The notes: generated by a model from the sequence alone, not told the origin. A DNA stretch of 64,000 bases from Flagellimonas meridianipacifica (GCF_003001695.1 NZ_PVYX01000001.1:124001-188000); one strand, 5' to 3'; shown: positions 52,301 to 62,506, counted from the stretch's first letter. Translations and numbers: made by a program.

Positions 52301-53005
52301 ATGCAATATGTCTGGTTTATATGGTCCCTTATTATTCTAGCCCTCTGGGGCGTGGTCTATCTAATGAAGAAAGATTCTCGAAGAGAAATGCTGAAGATGA
52401 GTTGGATAACCATGCCCTTTGGGCTTACCGAACCCCTTTTTGTTCCCGAATATTGGCATCCGCCATCGCTTTTCGATTTGGCGATAAAGACAGGGTTCGA
52501 TATTGAAAGCCTAATCTTTTCTTTTGCCATCGGTGGTATAGGTACGGTACTGTACAATCTTATTTTTAAGCGAAGGTATGTTGAAATACCGCATACCGAG
52601 CGCAAACATGCAAGGCACCGGTTGCACCTATATATCCTTTTCGTCCCGGCGGTCGTGTTTTTGGTATTGGCCCTGTTCACACCGTTGAATCATATCTACT
52701 GTGGCATTGCGGCCATGTTTTTGGGTGGAATGGCCACGCTGTACTGTCGTCCGGACCTAAAGACCAAAATCTGGATAAGTGGATTTCTGTTCACGGCATT
52801 GTACTTTGTTTATTTCGGAAGTATTCTCCCATTCTATCCCGATTATGTAGAACTTTTCTGGAATCTGGAAAACCTTAGTGATATTCTAGTGACCGGCATT
52901 CCAATAGAAGAGCTTTTGTTCGCTTTTACTTTCGGGATGTACTGGTCAGGCTTATACGAACACTTGTATTGGAGAAAATTAATGAGACCTATTACCATGA
53001 GTTAG
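52301..53005 (+). CDS. lycopene-cyclase-domain membrane protein
   Basis: 234 residues with about seven helices. Carries PFGLTEPLFVPEYWHPPSLFDL early and the diagnostic GIPIEELLFAFTFGMYWSGLYEH near the C-terminus, as in CrtYcd-type lycopene cyclase domains. No carotenoid genes are in the window, so it may cyclise a carotenoid made elsewhere or have another role. Paired with the AlbA_2 gene. Confidence 0.75.
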   Translation: MQYVWFIWSLIILALWGVVYLMKKDSRREMLKMSWITMPFGLTEPLFVPEYWHPPSLFDLAIKTGFDIESLIFSFAIGGIGTVLYNLIFKRRYVEIPHTERKHARHRLHLYILFVPAVVFLVLALFTPLNHIYCGIAAMFLGGMATLYCRPDLKTKIWISGFLFTALYFVYFGSILPFYPDYVELFWNLENLSDILVTGIPIEELLFAFTFGMYWSGLYEHLYWRKLMRPITMS

Positions 53006-53058
53006 ATGGTAAAGCAAGTAGTATGAAATAAGATTTATGAACAATTAGATATAAGAAG

Positions 53059-53520
53059 ATGAAAATAGTATTGGCAATAGATGGCTCCAAATTCAGTAGA
53101 GCCGCCATTAATGAACTTGCAGCAATGCGCTTGCTGGGGGGCACTGAAGTATGTATACTAAGTGTTTTTGAAAATCCTTTGCTGACCGCTCCTGGAGCAG
53201 CTACCCTTGGTAGTCCACTTGGTAATTATTATGAAGAAGCGGTGTCCAATGCACGAAAGTCAGCGGAAACTATTGTGAAAAATGCAGCCAAATCAGTTAA
53301 GGATAAGAACCCTGAAATCTCAATAACCACCGAAGTTATCCATGGCCTTCCGAAAAGCGCCATTCTCGAAAAGTCAGAAAACTTTGGCGCAGACCTTATT
53401 GTTGTTGGATCCCAGGGCCATGGTGCATTTTCCCGCTTTTTGCTTGGTTCGGTCTCCCAATCCATTGCCATGCACGCCAGTTGTTCGGTTCTGATTGTTA
53501 GAAAAAAAAGTGAAAAATAA
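53059..53520 (+). CDS. universal stress protein (UspA family)
   Basis: 153 residues: start MKIVLAIDGSKFSR with the conserved Asp, and the ATP-binding motif GSQGHGAFSRFLLGSVSQ followed by SVLIVRKK. Single UspA domain, ATP-binding type. First gene of the plus-strand energy run, 41 bases before the NDH-2 gene. Confidence 0.92.
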   Translation: MKIVLAIDGSKFSRAAINELAAMRLLGGTEVCILSVFENPLLTAPGAATLGSPLGNYYEEAVSNARKSAETIVKNAAKSVKDKNPEISITTEVIHGLPKSAILEKSENFGADLIVVGSQGHGAFSRFLLGSVSQSIAMHASCSVLIVRKKSEK

Positions 53521-53561
53521 GTTAGTGTATAATTGCTATCAAAAGCTATACAAATACGCTT

Positions 53562-55007
53562 ATGGCAAAAAACCTTAAAACCCAAATGGGCATGAAGAGT
53601 AATTGCATACCGGAAAACAGTACAGAGGCCAGTTGCATAGTAACAGATTCGGTTTGTCTGCCCAACACCGTACTGCCGCGTATCGTGGTGGTGGGTGGTG
53701 GCTTTGCAGGGCTGGCCCTGGTAGAAGGCCTTAAAAACAAGGAGGTACAGGTCGTGCTGATAGACCGTAACAACTTCCACCAGTTTCAGCCCTTGTTCTA
53801 TCAAGTGGCCACCAGCGGACTTGAACCGGACAGTATCGTATTTCCCTTCAGAAAACAGTTCAAGGGTTATGGTAATGTGAGCTTCAGACTGGCCGAAGTG
53901 ACGCAAATCGAACCCGCTTCCAACACGGTTGTCACGGATAAAGGCAAGCTCACCTACGATTATCTGGTCTTGGCCATCGGAACAAAGACCAATTTCTTCG
54001 GTATGGAAGAAGTGGAAAGAAATAGTTTGGGCATGAAGGATATCCGGGATTCCCTCAATATCCGCCACATGATGTTGCAAAACTTGGAGCAGGCCGCGAT
54101 TACTTGCGATGAGGATGAGCGCGATGCGCTGACCAATTTTGTGATTGTGGGCGGAGGCCCTGCCGGGGTCGAAATGGCAGGTGCCTTGGCGGAATTCTGT
54201 AAGTACATCCTGCCAAAAGACTATCCAGAGTATCCGAATACTATAATGAACATTTTCCTCATTGAAGCGCTGGATGAACTCTTGGCTTCGATGTCCGACA
54301 AGGCTTCGATAAAAACGCTTCAGTATCTAAAAAATCTCAATGTGCAAGTGTTATTGAACGAGGCCGTCAGCGGATACGACGGCAATGTGGTATCAACCAA
54401 AAGCGGAAGGAAAATTAGTGCCAAAAACCTGATTTGGACGGCAGGCGTAACAGGCCAGATTCCAGAGGGCATCAATCAAAAACATATAATTAAAGGGAAC
54501 CGTTTAAAAACGGATACCCATCTAAAAGTCGAGGGTATGGATAATGTTTTCGCCATAGGGGACATTGCCGGGGTAATCACAGACGAGACCCCGAAAGGGC
54601 ATCCACAGGTAGCCCAAACCGCCATACAACAGGGCCGTCATTTGGCAAAAGTGTTATTGAACACCGTTCAATCAAAGCCTTCCAAACCCTTTAGGTACAA
54701 GGATAAAGGTTCATTGGCCACTGTCGGTAAAAGAAAAGCGGTCGCTGATTTAGGGAAGCTCCACTTCGGGGGGTATGCTGCCTGGCTTTTGTGGTCCGTT
54801 GTTCACTTGCTTTCCATCAGTGGGTTTCGAAACAAATTTTTGGTGGGCTTCAATTGGGCCATCAGTTATTTTACCTATGAAAAAAGCAACCGGGTAATCA
54901 TAAGAAGTTTCAAACGTGATGCTTATATGAAAGCCTCCTTAAAATATAGTTCCAATAATGAATTGGAAAAGGATGTAAATCCCAAAAAATCCAGCATCGA
55001 TGCCTAG
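53562..55007 (+). CDS. type II NADH dehydrogenase (NDH-2)
   Basis: 481 residues. FAD-binding VVVGGGFAGLAL (from about 43) and NAD-binding FVIVGGGPAGVEMAGALAEF (from about 188), plus FAIGDIAG and GHPQVAQTAIQQG. A C-terminal amphipathic region (AWLLWSVVHLLSISGFRNKFLVGFNW) would attach it to the membrane. It oxidises NADH and reduces quinone without pumping ions. The first 38 residues, with three Cys, are an extension not usual in the family. The end overlaps nhaA by 8 bases. Confidence 0.9.
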   Translation: MAKNLKTQMGMKSNCIPENSTEASCIVTDSVCLPNTVLPRIVVVGGGFAGLALVEGLKNKEVQVVLIDRNNFHQFQPLFYQVATSGLEPDSIVFPFRKQFKGYGNVSFRLAEVTQIEPASNTVVTDKGKLTYDYLVLAIGTKTNFFGMEEVERNSLGMKDIRDSLNIRHMMLQNLEQAAITCDEDERDALTNFVIVGGGPAGVEMAGALAEFCKYILPKDYPEYPNTIMNIFLIEALDELLASMSDKASIKTLQYLKNLNVQVLLNEAVSGYDGNVVSTKSGRKISAKNLIWTAGVTGQIPEGINQKHIIKGNRLKTDTHLKVEGMDNVFAIGDIAGVITDETPKGHPQVAQTAIQQGRHLAKVLLNTVQSKPSKPFRYKDKGSLATVGKRKAVADLGKLHFGGYAAWLLWSVVHLLSISGFRNKFLVGFNWAISYFTYEKSNRVIIRSFKRDAYMKASLKYSSNNELEKDVNPKKSSIDA

Positions 55008-56340
55008 ACTCGACTCAAATAGGGGTATTAAAAAATTCTTCGGCAGCTCGGCCAAAGGACTCAATAACAGTGGCATTGTTCTCTTTATCACTGTTGTTAT
55101 TGCTATGGTGTGGGCCAACTCGCCATGGAAGGGGTATTATATCGACCTAATGCAAACCGAAATTGCCTTTAGCGTGGGTACACTTCAGCTATCGGAGTCG
55201 CTACTGTTATGGATAAACGACGGCTTAATGGCCTTTTTCTTTCTACAAGTCGGTTTGGAGTTGAAACGTGAAATAATCGGTGGTAAACTGTCGTCCCCCA
55301 AGGATGCAATACTGCCCATCGGTGCAGCAATAGGTGGTATGGTGTTCCCTGCCCTTATTTATTTTATGTTCAACAACTCGGGCGAAGCTTCCAATGGTTG
55401 GGGCATTCCGATGGCCACGGATATTGCATTTTCATTAGGGGTTCTGGCCCTTGTCGGGAAAAGACTGCCTTCTGCATTGAGAGTTTTTCTTATTACGTTG
55501 GCCATAGTGGATGATTTGGGCGGTGTCTTGGTCATTGCCCTTTTCTATACCTCCGGTATATCCGAGATGGATCTACTACATGGGTTATTGTTCTTCGGAG
55601 CTTTGATCATCGGCAATTATGCGGGAGTGAGAAGCACTTGGTTCTATGCCATTATTGGTATCGGCGGTGTTTGGCTGGCCTTCTTTTTTTCAGGAGTACA
55701 TCCAACCATTGCCGGGATTCTGACCGCATTTGCCATTCCTGGTAGGGTAAAAATTAAGGAGAATACCTTTTTAGAGCGTTTAGACCGTTTGCATAAGAGA
55801 TTTCAAGAAACCAAGTCTATAAAGGGAACACTTATCTCAAAAACGCAATTGGAGATATTGGAGGATATAAAGACTGCAAGTTCCGAGGCCGAAACTCCAC
55901 TTCAAAAATTGGAAAGGACTTTAAACCCAATAGTGGGCTTTGTAATTCTTCCCTTGTTCGCTTTGGCAAATGCCGGAATACATCTTCATGGAGATTTGTT
56001 GAAAGTACTATCCAGCCCCGTTAGCTTGGGGATTGGTCTAGGTCTCATTTTTGGCAAGTTTATCGGTATTACTGCTTTTTCAAGACTACTCGTTGCATTT
56101 AAACTCGCCAAGCTTCCGGAAAACGTGAATTGGAACATGATTTATGGGACAGCCTTTCTTGGCGGTATCGGTTTTACCATGTCGTTGTTTATAAACGAAC
56201 TGGCTTTTAGAGACGAGTCCCTAATATTTACGGCCAAGGTAAGCATCCTATTCGCTTCATTGACAGCGGGGGTAATGGGTGCTCTATTATTATACAGAAA
56301 CAGTAAACAATTAAGAACAGTTAAACATAAAAGAACATGA
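55000..56340 (+). CDS. nhaA: Na+/H+ antiporter NhaA
   Basis: 446 residues, 12 helices. The functional acids are present: Asp141 in MATDIAFSLG and the Asp171-Asp172 pair in AIVDDLGGVLVIALFYT. A cytoplasmic insert of about 50 residues (LERLDRLHKRFQETK) makes it longer than E. coli NhaA (388). Overlaps the NDH-2 gene by 8 bases and the GAPDH gene by 4 (ATGA), so translation is coupled. Confidence 0.94.
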   Translation: MPRLDSNRGIKKFFGSSAKGLNNSGIVLFITVVIAMVWANSPWKGYYIDLMQTEIAFSVGTLQLSESLLLWINDGLMAFFFLQVGLELKREIIGGKLSSPKDAILPIGAAIGGMVFPALIYFMFNNSGEASNGWGIPMATDIAFSLGVLALVGKRLPSALRVFLITLAIVDDLGGVLVIALFYTSGISEMDLLHGLLFFGALIIGNYAGVRSTWFYAIIGIGGVWLAFFFSGVHPTIAGILTAFAIPGRVKIKENTFLERLDRLHKRFQETKSIKGTLISKTQLEILEDIKTASSEAETPLQKLERTLNPIVGFVILPLFALANAGIHLHGDLLKVLSSPVSLGIGLGLIFGKFIGITAFSRLLVAFKLAKLPENVNWNMIYGTAFLGGIGFTMSLFINELAFRDESLIFTAKVSILFASLTAGVMGALLLYRNSKQLRTVKHKRT

Positions 56341-57350
56341 AAAACATTGCAGTAGTAGGATACGGAGTTATCGGAAAAAGAGTAGCCGATGCCATTAATG
56401 TACAAGATGATATGAGCCTTATCGGGGTTTGTGATGTCATCAGCGATTGGCGCATACAAAACGCTGTAAGAAAGGGGTATGATATCTATGCCGCAACTGT
56501 AGATGCCGAAAACGAAATGAAGGCCTCAGGTATTACGGTAAAGGGTAACATGCAGCAGTTACTGAAAAAAACCGATCTGGTAGTAGATTGTACCCCCAAG
56601 AACATCGCCGCAAAGAATGTGGAAATATACAAAGGGCAAGGGATCAAGTTTATCGTACAGGGAGGGGAAAAACACAAGACCACAGGCCACTCCTTTAGTG
56701 CCGAGAACAATTATAGCACTGCGGTAAATCTAGATGCTACCCGGGTGGTTTCCTGTAATACCACATCTATCTTGAGGACATTGACCGCTTTAAAAAGGGC
56801 AGATCTGTTGGATTATGGAAGGGGAACATTATTAAGAAGGGCAACCGACCCGTGGGAAAGCCACTTGGGAGGTATTATGAACACCATGGTACCGGAAAAG
56901 GACATACCCAGCCATCAAGGTCCCGACGCGCAAAGTGTCGATCCGGATTTGGATGTCATTACTTCTGCGGTCAAAGTTCCCGAAACCCTAAGCCATATGC
57001 ATTACTGGAACGTTAAGCTACGAAAAAAAGCCTCAAAGGAAGAGGTATTGAACGCCCTCAAAACCTCAAGTAGAATCAAGTTTATTCACTATGATCAGGG
57101 TCTGGTCTCCAACAACACGATAAAAGAAATGTTTATGGACATGGGCAGACCATGGGGCGATATGTACGAGGTGGCCCTATGGGAAGACATGCTCAAGGTT
57201 GTGGGCGATGAACTTTTTTATGCCTACGTGGTAGACAATCAAGCGATTGTAATCCCTGAGACCATTGACGCCATCAGGGCACTCACAGGCATTGAAACCG
57301 ATGCACACAGATCCATCGAAAAAACCAATGCAAGTTTAGGAATCGGATAA
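56337..57350 (+). CDS. type II (archaeal-type) glyceraldehyde-3-phosphate dehydrogenase
   Basis: 337 residues: Rossmann start VVGYGVIGKRVADAI, catalytic Cys140 in VVSCNTTSILRTL, and FIVQGGEKHKTTGHSF. This is the type II GAPDH family, first known from archaea and usually able to use NADP; it is unlike the common bacterial Gap. It converts glyceraldehyde 3-phosphate to 1,3-bisphosphoglycerate. Next to an aldolase gene (9-base gap), forming a two-step glycolytic pair. Confidence 0.92.
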   Translation: MKNIAVVGYGVIGKRVADAINVQDDMSLIGVCDVISDWRIQNAVRKGYDIYAATVDAENEMKASGITVKGNMQQLLKKTDLVVDCTPKNIAAKNVEIYKGQGIKFIVQGGEKHKTTGHSFSAENNYSTAVNLDATRVVSCNTTSILRTLTALKRADLLDYGRGTLLRRATDPWESHLGGIMNTMVPEKDIPSHQGPDAQSVDPDLDVITSAVKVPETLSHMHYWNVKLRKKASKEEVLNALKTSSRIKFIHYDQGLVSNNTIKEMFMDMGRPWGDMYEVALWEDMLKVVGDELFYAYVVDNQAIVIPETIDAIRALTGIETDAHRSIEKTNASLGIG

Positions 57351-57359
57351 AATTTCATT

Positions 57360-58421
57360 ATGAAAACGTATGATAACATAGTCGCGCATTTAGGGGACAA
57401 AGCATCTTTCTATTTAGATCATGTAAGCCAGAAGGTCACCAAGGATGAACTGCGGTTGCCCGATAAGAATATTGTGGACAACGTATTCGTCAATAGTAAT
57501 CGAAGCCCACAAGTGCTTCGTAGCCTTGCCCAATTGTACGGGCATGGCAATCTAAGAGATACTGGGTATCTGAGCATCCTTCCCGTAGATCAGGGCATTG
57601 AACATAGTGCCTCTTTTTCCTTCTTTAAAAACCCCGATTATTTTGATCCCGAGAACATTGTAAAGCTCGCCATCGAAGCCGGTTGCAACGGTGTGGCCTC
57701 CACTTTCGGGGTGTTGGGCCTTTGTTCTCGGAAATATGCGCATAAAGTCCCCTTCATTGTCAAGATAAACCACAATGAGTTATTGTCCTATCCCAACACT
57801 TATGACCAGAACCTGTTCGGAAAAGTCATGGAAGCGTGGAACATGGGCGCGGTTGCCATTGGGGCGACCATTTATTTTGGGTCCCAGGAAAGCAATCGAC
57901 AGATAAGGGAGATTGCGGAAGCCTTTGCCGAGGCCCATAGCCTTGGTATGGCCACAATTTTGTGGTGCTACACCCGTAACGATGCTTTCAAAACAGACAA
58001 AGAGGACTATCACACCGCCGCGGATTTAACGGGTCAGGCCAACCACCTAGGGGTAACGATACAGGCCGATATCATCAAACAGAAACTGCCCACGACCAAT
58101 TTTGGCTTCAAGAACCTGAAATTCGGCAAGTTTGATGATGCCATGTACGAAACACTGACCACGGAGCACCCCATAGATCTATGCCGGTTGCAGGTGGCCA
58201 ATTGCTACATGGGCAAAATAGGTTTGATAAACTCAGGTGGCGGTTCACAAGGCGAGTCAGATATGTCGGATGCGGTCAGAACTGCGGTCATCAACAAAAG
58301 GGCAGGCGGAGCAGGATTGATCTTAGGGAGAAAGGCCTTTCAAAGACCTTTTAAGGACGGTGTGGAATTATTGCATGCCGTGCAGGGCGTTTACCTTGAA
58401 GAAAGAATAACAATAGCATAA
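57360..58421 (+). CDS. class I fructose-bisphosphate aldolase (FbaB/DhnA type)
   Basis: 353 residues. Motifs [15 protein letters not shown] (about 75-88), [15 protein letters not shown] (about 132-146), [17 protein letters not shown] and [20 protein letters not shown], with Lys240 the likely Schiff-base residue. Cleaves fructose 1,6-bisphosphate to triose phosphates. This is the FbaB/DhnA kind rather than the vertebrate-like class I enzyme. Cotranscribed with the type II GAPDH gene. Confidence 0.92.
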   Translation: MKTYDNIVAHLGDKASFYLDHVSQKVTKDELRLPDKNIVDNVFVNSNRSPQVLRSLAQLYGHGNLRDTGYLSILPVDQGIEHSASFSFFKNPDYFDPENIVKLAIEAGCNGVASTFGVLGLCSRKYAHKVPFIVKINHNELLSYPNTYDQNLFGKVMEAWNMGAVAIGATIYFGSQESNRQIREIAEAFAEAHSLGMATILWCYTRNDAFKTDKEDYHTAADLTGQANHLGVTIQADIIKQKLPTTNFGFKNLKFGKFDDAMYETLTTEHPIDLCRLQVANCYMGKIGLINSGGGSQGESDMSDAVRTAVINKRAGGAGLILGRKAFQRPFKDGVELLHAVQGVYLEERITIA

Positions 58422-58437
58422 ATCATCTGATAAAAGA

Positions 58438-59808
58438 ATGCTGGATACGGAAATAAAATCATTAAAATCATTAAACCACGGCCTACAAAGGTTGGTTGAG
58501 AACCGGCTATGGCTCAAAGTTATCATTGCTTTGTTTCTTGGTGTTGGAGTAGGCCTGTTGTTAAGTCCCCAAAACGGTTGGATCACCAAAAGTACCGCCG
58601 ATGTTCTGGGGAATTGGCTGGCCCTGCCGGGCATGCTCTTTTTGAAATTGGTCCAGATGATCATGATACCACTGATCGTGGCCTCCATCATCACCGGCAT
58701 AGCGAGTAACGACAAGGAAAATCTGAAAAGATTGGGCGGGGGCGTACTCTTATATTTTATATCGACAACGATTATATCGGTAACCATAGGTACGGTTCTG
58801 GCCTTGATCTTTAGACCGGGAAAGTTTCTCCACCAACAGGCGGAAGTCGATCATGCAAATGCTTTGGCCAATACGGACGAAAGTACGGAACTGTCGTTTG
58901 GAATAAACGATATACCGAATGCCATTACCGATCTACTGCCTGAAAACCCATTGGCCTCGATGGTCAGTGGTGAAATGTTGAGCATTGTGATTTTTACCAT
59001 TATAATCGGGGTTGCCGTATTGTCGCTACCTGACGATTTGCTCAAACCTGTCAAGCTGCTCTTGGGTGCCGTACAGGAAATCTGCATGACCGTGGTCAAA
59101 TGGGCCATGTTGTTGGTACCCATCGCAGTATTTGGTTTAATGGCGCAACTTACATCCAGTGTTGGTCTAAACTCCCTTTCAGGTTTGGGCTTTTATGTGC
59201 TCGTGGTACTGATAGGGTTATTCCTTTTGGTAGGTGTTTACCTGTTATTGGTAAGTCTATTGGGCCAGAGCAATCCGTTTAAATTTTTGAGAAAGATCAC
59301 GGATGTTCAACTATTGGCATTCTCGACCACGAGTTCTGCTGCAGTGATGCCCCTTTCCTTAAAAACAGCGGAAGAAGAGCTCAAAGTGAACGGCTCCATC
59401 AGCAATTTCATTATTCCGATAGGGGCTACCGTGAACATGGATGGTACGGCACTTTACCAAACCATAACGACTTTGTTTATCGCTCAGGCTTATGGCCTTG
59501 AAATGGGCCTTCTGAATATTATTGTTGTCGTGGTCACCATAGTTGCTGCCTCCATCGGCACCCCTGCCATACCCGGTGGCGGTGTGGTGATTTTGGCTTC
59601 CGTTTTGTCAAGTGCCGGAATACCGGCTGAAGGCATTATCATAATTATAGGGGTAGAGCGCTTGCTCGGCATGTTCAGAACTGCGGTCAATGTTACCGGT
59701 GACCTAACGGCCTGTATGGTTTTCAACCGTTTTTATGGAGCAAGATCACAAGAAAGCAAAGAGGTAGATATAACTACAAATACACCATATTCCAATGTGA
59801 ATGTTTAA
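58438..59808 (+). CDS. dicarboxylate/amino acid:cation symporter (DAACS)
   Basis: 456 residues, eight helices plus two re-entrant loops. Signatures: FSTTSSAAVMPLSLKTAEEEL, the PIGATVNMDGTALYQTI segment with NMDGT, and GTPAIPGGGVVIL. Imports C4-dicarboxylates or glutamate/aspartate with sodium or protons. It overlaps the amylase gene by 8 bases. Confidence 0.92.
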   Translation: MLDTEIKSLKSLNHGLQRLVENRLWLKVIIALFLGVGVGLLLSPQNGWITKSTADVLGNWLALPGMLFLKLVQMIMIPLIVASIITGIASNDKENLKRLGGGVLLYFISTTIISVTIGTVLALIFRPGKFLHQQAEVDHANALANTDESTELSFGINDIPNAITDLLPENPLASMVSGEMLSIVIFTIIIGVAVLSLPDDLLKPVKLLLGAVQEICMTVVKWAMLLVPIAVFGLMAQLTSSVGLNSLSGLGFYVLVVLIGLFLLVGVYLLLVSLLGQSNPFKFLRKITDVQLLAFSTTSSAAVMPLSLKTAEEELKVNGSISNFIIPIGATVNMDGTALYQTITTLFIAQAYGLEMGLLNIIVVVVTIVAASIGTPAIPGGGVVILASVLSSAGIPAEGIIIIIGVERLLGMFRTAVNVTGDLTACMVFNRFYGARSQESKEVDITTNTPYSNVNV

Positions 59809-61510
59809 AAACGAGATGATGTTAAAATCAATTGACGAAATAGAACTTTCACCTCGCCCAGACAAGAAATATTGGGTAAACTGCCATAGGGAATGGCGTG
59901 AGGAGATCATTTACTTTCTTATGGTTGACCGGTTTCATGATAGCAATGCACGGCACTCAAAGAATTTCGATATCCGGCACCCTGGTTTCGGGAATGAAGA
60001 TCAATTGCGAAGGCCCTTTGGCGGTACTCTTAAGGGGATTATCAACAACATTGACTATATCAAAAACTTGGGCTGTACGGCCATCTGGCTAAGCCCCGTG
60101 TTTGAAAACAATCCAGAGTCCTACCATGGCTATGCCATTCAGAATTATATAGATGTGGACAAACGCTGGGGCACAAAGAAAGACTTGGAAAAACTCGTTG
60201 ACAAGGCACACGGGCTTGATATACGGGTCTTTTTGGATGTCGTTCTGCATCATTCTGGCGATAATTGGTCCTATCCCTTTGATTACAGCTATTATTATTT
60301 CAAAGGAGAGCGTTTTCCGTTGGGTGATTGGCGAGAAAAGGAAAGACCGATACCCCTTGAACTGAGAAATCCCGAAATGTATAACCGTAAAGGGCTGATC
60401 AAGAATTTCGATGCGTATCCCGAGACCCAGGAAGGAGACTTCTTTACCTTAAAAACATTTCGGAACGATGGTTCCCCCGCCAGTGAAGACTTACAGGAGC
60501 TACTGGCCAAAATCCATTGTTACTGGATACGTGAGGTGGATGTTGATGGTTTTCGTTTGGATGCTGTCAAACATATGAAAGGGCAGGATATCAGCCGTTT
60601 TTGTTCGAGGATTCGGGAATATGCTTACTCTTTGGGCAAAAGAAACTTTTTCCTGTTCGGTGAAATTATCGGCAACGATGAAATGAGCAATCCCTATATA
60701 GGCCCTAAAGTACTGCCTGAAGACCGTAACATCTATTATGGGCTTGATTCTATCTTAGATCACCCCCTGCACAGTGTCTTGGCAGAAGTGATAAAGGGCA
60801 ATTCATCACCGAACCTATTGATACGGCGCTATGAAGAACTGCGAAAGAATGCCCTTCACCGTGGCGAGTATGGCGAATTTCTGGTGACCTATATCGACGA
60901 CCACGACCAGGTTGGGATGGATTTTAAGCACCGCTTTGGCCACAATGCCGCTCCCGAGCAAATTGTTGCGGGCATGGGCTTTCTCATTTGTGCCCTTGGC
61001 GCTCCATGTATTTATTACGGTACCGAACAAGGTTTTGAGGGCAACGGTACTGATGATCGATATATCAGGGAGGGCATGTTCAATCCCGATGATAAGGAGA
61101 CCAACGTATTGAACCAAGGGTCATGGCTATTCAAGAGAATTTCGGTCTTGGCACATCTTAGGCAAAGGGAAGCCATTCTAAAATTCGGTAGAATGTATTT
61201 TAGGGAAACTTCAGAAAATGGGCTCGATTTTCGGTTTCCAGATTGTGAACAATGTCTTTTGGCATTTTCAAGGATCCTTTATCAGGGCGAGATACTTGTC
61301 GTCTATAATTCTTCTCCAAAGAATACCAAAGAAGAATACGTAACCATAGATAACGCTATCAACAAAGAAAATCTTCTTATGGAATGTATCTATGGGAACA
61401 AGAAAAAAGTCAAAATCGAAAAAAACACAGCTTTAGAAACCGATCGCCTTTTCATTAAGGTAAAACTAAGACCCATGGAGTTTTTGATCTTCAAGAACAA
61501 TTGGGTGTAA
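59801..61510 (+). CDS. GH13 alpha-amylase family enzyme
   Basis: 569 residues. GH13 regions: IYFLMVDRF (beta 1), DVVLHHSGD (from 146), nucleophile Asp254 in VDGFRLDAVKH, acid/base Glu288 in FLFGEIIGND, and YIDDHDQVG (364-372). No signal peptide, so it acts inside the cell on glycogen- or maltodextrin-like substrates, or makes trehalose/sucrose-type products; the exact specificity is not resolved. Placement beside an alpha-glucan phosphorylase supports intracellular glucan use. Confidence 0.9.
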   Translation: MFKNEMMLKSIDEIELSPRPDKKYWVNCHREWREEIIYFLMVDRFHDSNARHSKNFDIRHPGFGNEDQLRRPFGGTLKGIINNIDYIKNLGCTAIWLSPVFENNPESYHGYAIQNYIDVDKRWGTKKDLEKLVDKAHGLDIRVFLDVVLHHSGDNWSYPFDYSYYYFKGERFPLGDWREKERPIPLELRNPEMYNRKGLIKNFDAYPETQEGDFFTLKTFRNDGSPASEDLQELLAKIHCYWIREVDVDGFRLDAVKHMKGQDISRFCSRIREYAYSLGKRNFFLFGEIIGNDEMSNPYIGPKVLPEDRNIYYGLDSILDHPLHSVLAEVIKGNSSPNLLIRRYEELRKNALHRGEYGEFLVTYIDDHDQVGMDFKHRFGHNAAPEQIVAGMGFLICALGAPCIYYGTEQGFEGNGTDDRYIREGMFNPDDKETNVLNQGSWLFKRISVLAHLRQREAILKFGRMYFRETSENGLDFRFPDCEQCLLAFSRILYQGEILVVYNSSPKNTKEEYVTIDNAINKENLLMECIYGNKKKVKIEKNTALETDRLFIKVKLRPMEFLIFKNNWV

Positions 61511-61541
61511 GAAAAAACGAGGTCGGGTTCGACATAGGATA

Positions 61542-62450
61542 ATGAAACATGCAATGATGAAAATAGCGAAAAAGACCTTTTGGGCAGTATTGGCGATTGT
61601 GGCACTCATCATGTCGGTAGCGGGATACCAATACCTTACGGTCGCCGTAGCTCCTGAATATGATCCAGAAACCATGCCCTTGAACTATGAAATAGTGGGT
61701 TCGGGAGATAAAAACATGGTCTTGATCCATGGTCTGGCAGGTTCAAAAAACTATTGGAAAAGGGGTTTGGAACAAATTACCGGAACGCATAGACTTCTTT
61801 TGGTCGATTTGTTGGGCTTTGGCGACTCTCCCAAGCCCCAAAGCGAATATACCCTCGAAATTCAACTTACGGCCCTTGAAAAGGTCATCTCGGCAGAGGG
61901 GTTTGACAAAGGAGGGAGCCTTATTGTCGGTCATTCCATGGGAGCCATAATATCGCTGGCATTATTCGAAAAACATCCTAACTGGTTTAAGGGAGCGACC
62001 GTAATCGGCTTTCCCGTCTTTGAAAGCAGAGATCAATTTTTGGAACAGATGCCCGATGGTTCTTATTTTGATACGCTCGCTGTAGGCCGATATGGAAAAT
62101 TGTTCTGTATGCTACACCCCTTATACATTGTTAAATGGTTCAAGCCCGAAAATCTGACCGATGACGTTTTTGAAGACTCAAAAAAACATACTTGGCAGAG
62201 CTATTACAATTCGTTGAACGAAGTAATTCTCAACACAAATTTATTTGTACTTGCCAAAAACATACGTGACCGGAAGATCCTCTTTATCCAAGGCACAGAC
62301 GATAAAATGGCACCCTACGTAAATGTAGAGAATTTTGCAAGGCCATTTACCAAGAGTAAGTTAATGCGTGTGGAGAATGGTGACCACCAACTCTTTCTAA
62401 AAGAACCCTTTAAGGTTTGGAAAGCGATAAGCGATTTTTTTAATCATTAA
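61542..62450 (+). CDS. alpha/beta hydrolase, membrane-anchored
   Basis: 302 residues: one N-terminal helix (about 12-34), then an alpha/beta-hydrolase fold with the oxyanion loop IHGLAGSKNYW, nucleophile Ser132 in VGHSMGAIISL, a candidate Asp in QGTDDKMAP and His in NGDHQLF near the C-terminus. Substrate unknown. Thirty-one bases after the amylase gene; Met6 is an alternative start. Confidence 0.85.
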   Translation: MKHAMMKIAKKTFWAVLAIVALIMSVAGYQYLTVAVAPEYDPETMPLNYEIVGSGDKNMVLIHGLAGSKNYWKRGLEQITGTHRLLLVDLLGFGDSPKPQSEYTLEIQLTALEKVISAEGFDKGGSLIVGHSMGAIISLALFEKHPNWFKGATVIGFPVFESRDQFLEQMPDGSYFDTLAVGRYGKLFCMLHPLYIVKWFKPENLTDDVFEDSKKHTWQSYYNSLNEVILNTNLFVLAKNIRDRKILFIQGTDDKMAPYVNVENFARPFTKSKLMRVENGDHQLFLKEPFKVWKAISDFFNH

Positions 62451-62506
62451 CCGCAATGAACAATATTGGAAGAAATGTAAGGACAAAATGAAAATGTAAG
62501 AACAAA

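Noticed and set aside
52992..53012. Hairpin TTACCAT/ATGGTAA at the end of the lycopene-cyclase-domain gene
   Set aside because: It lies across the stop codon and lacks a T-run.
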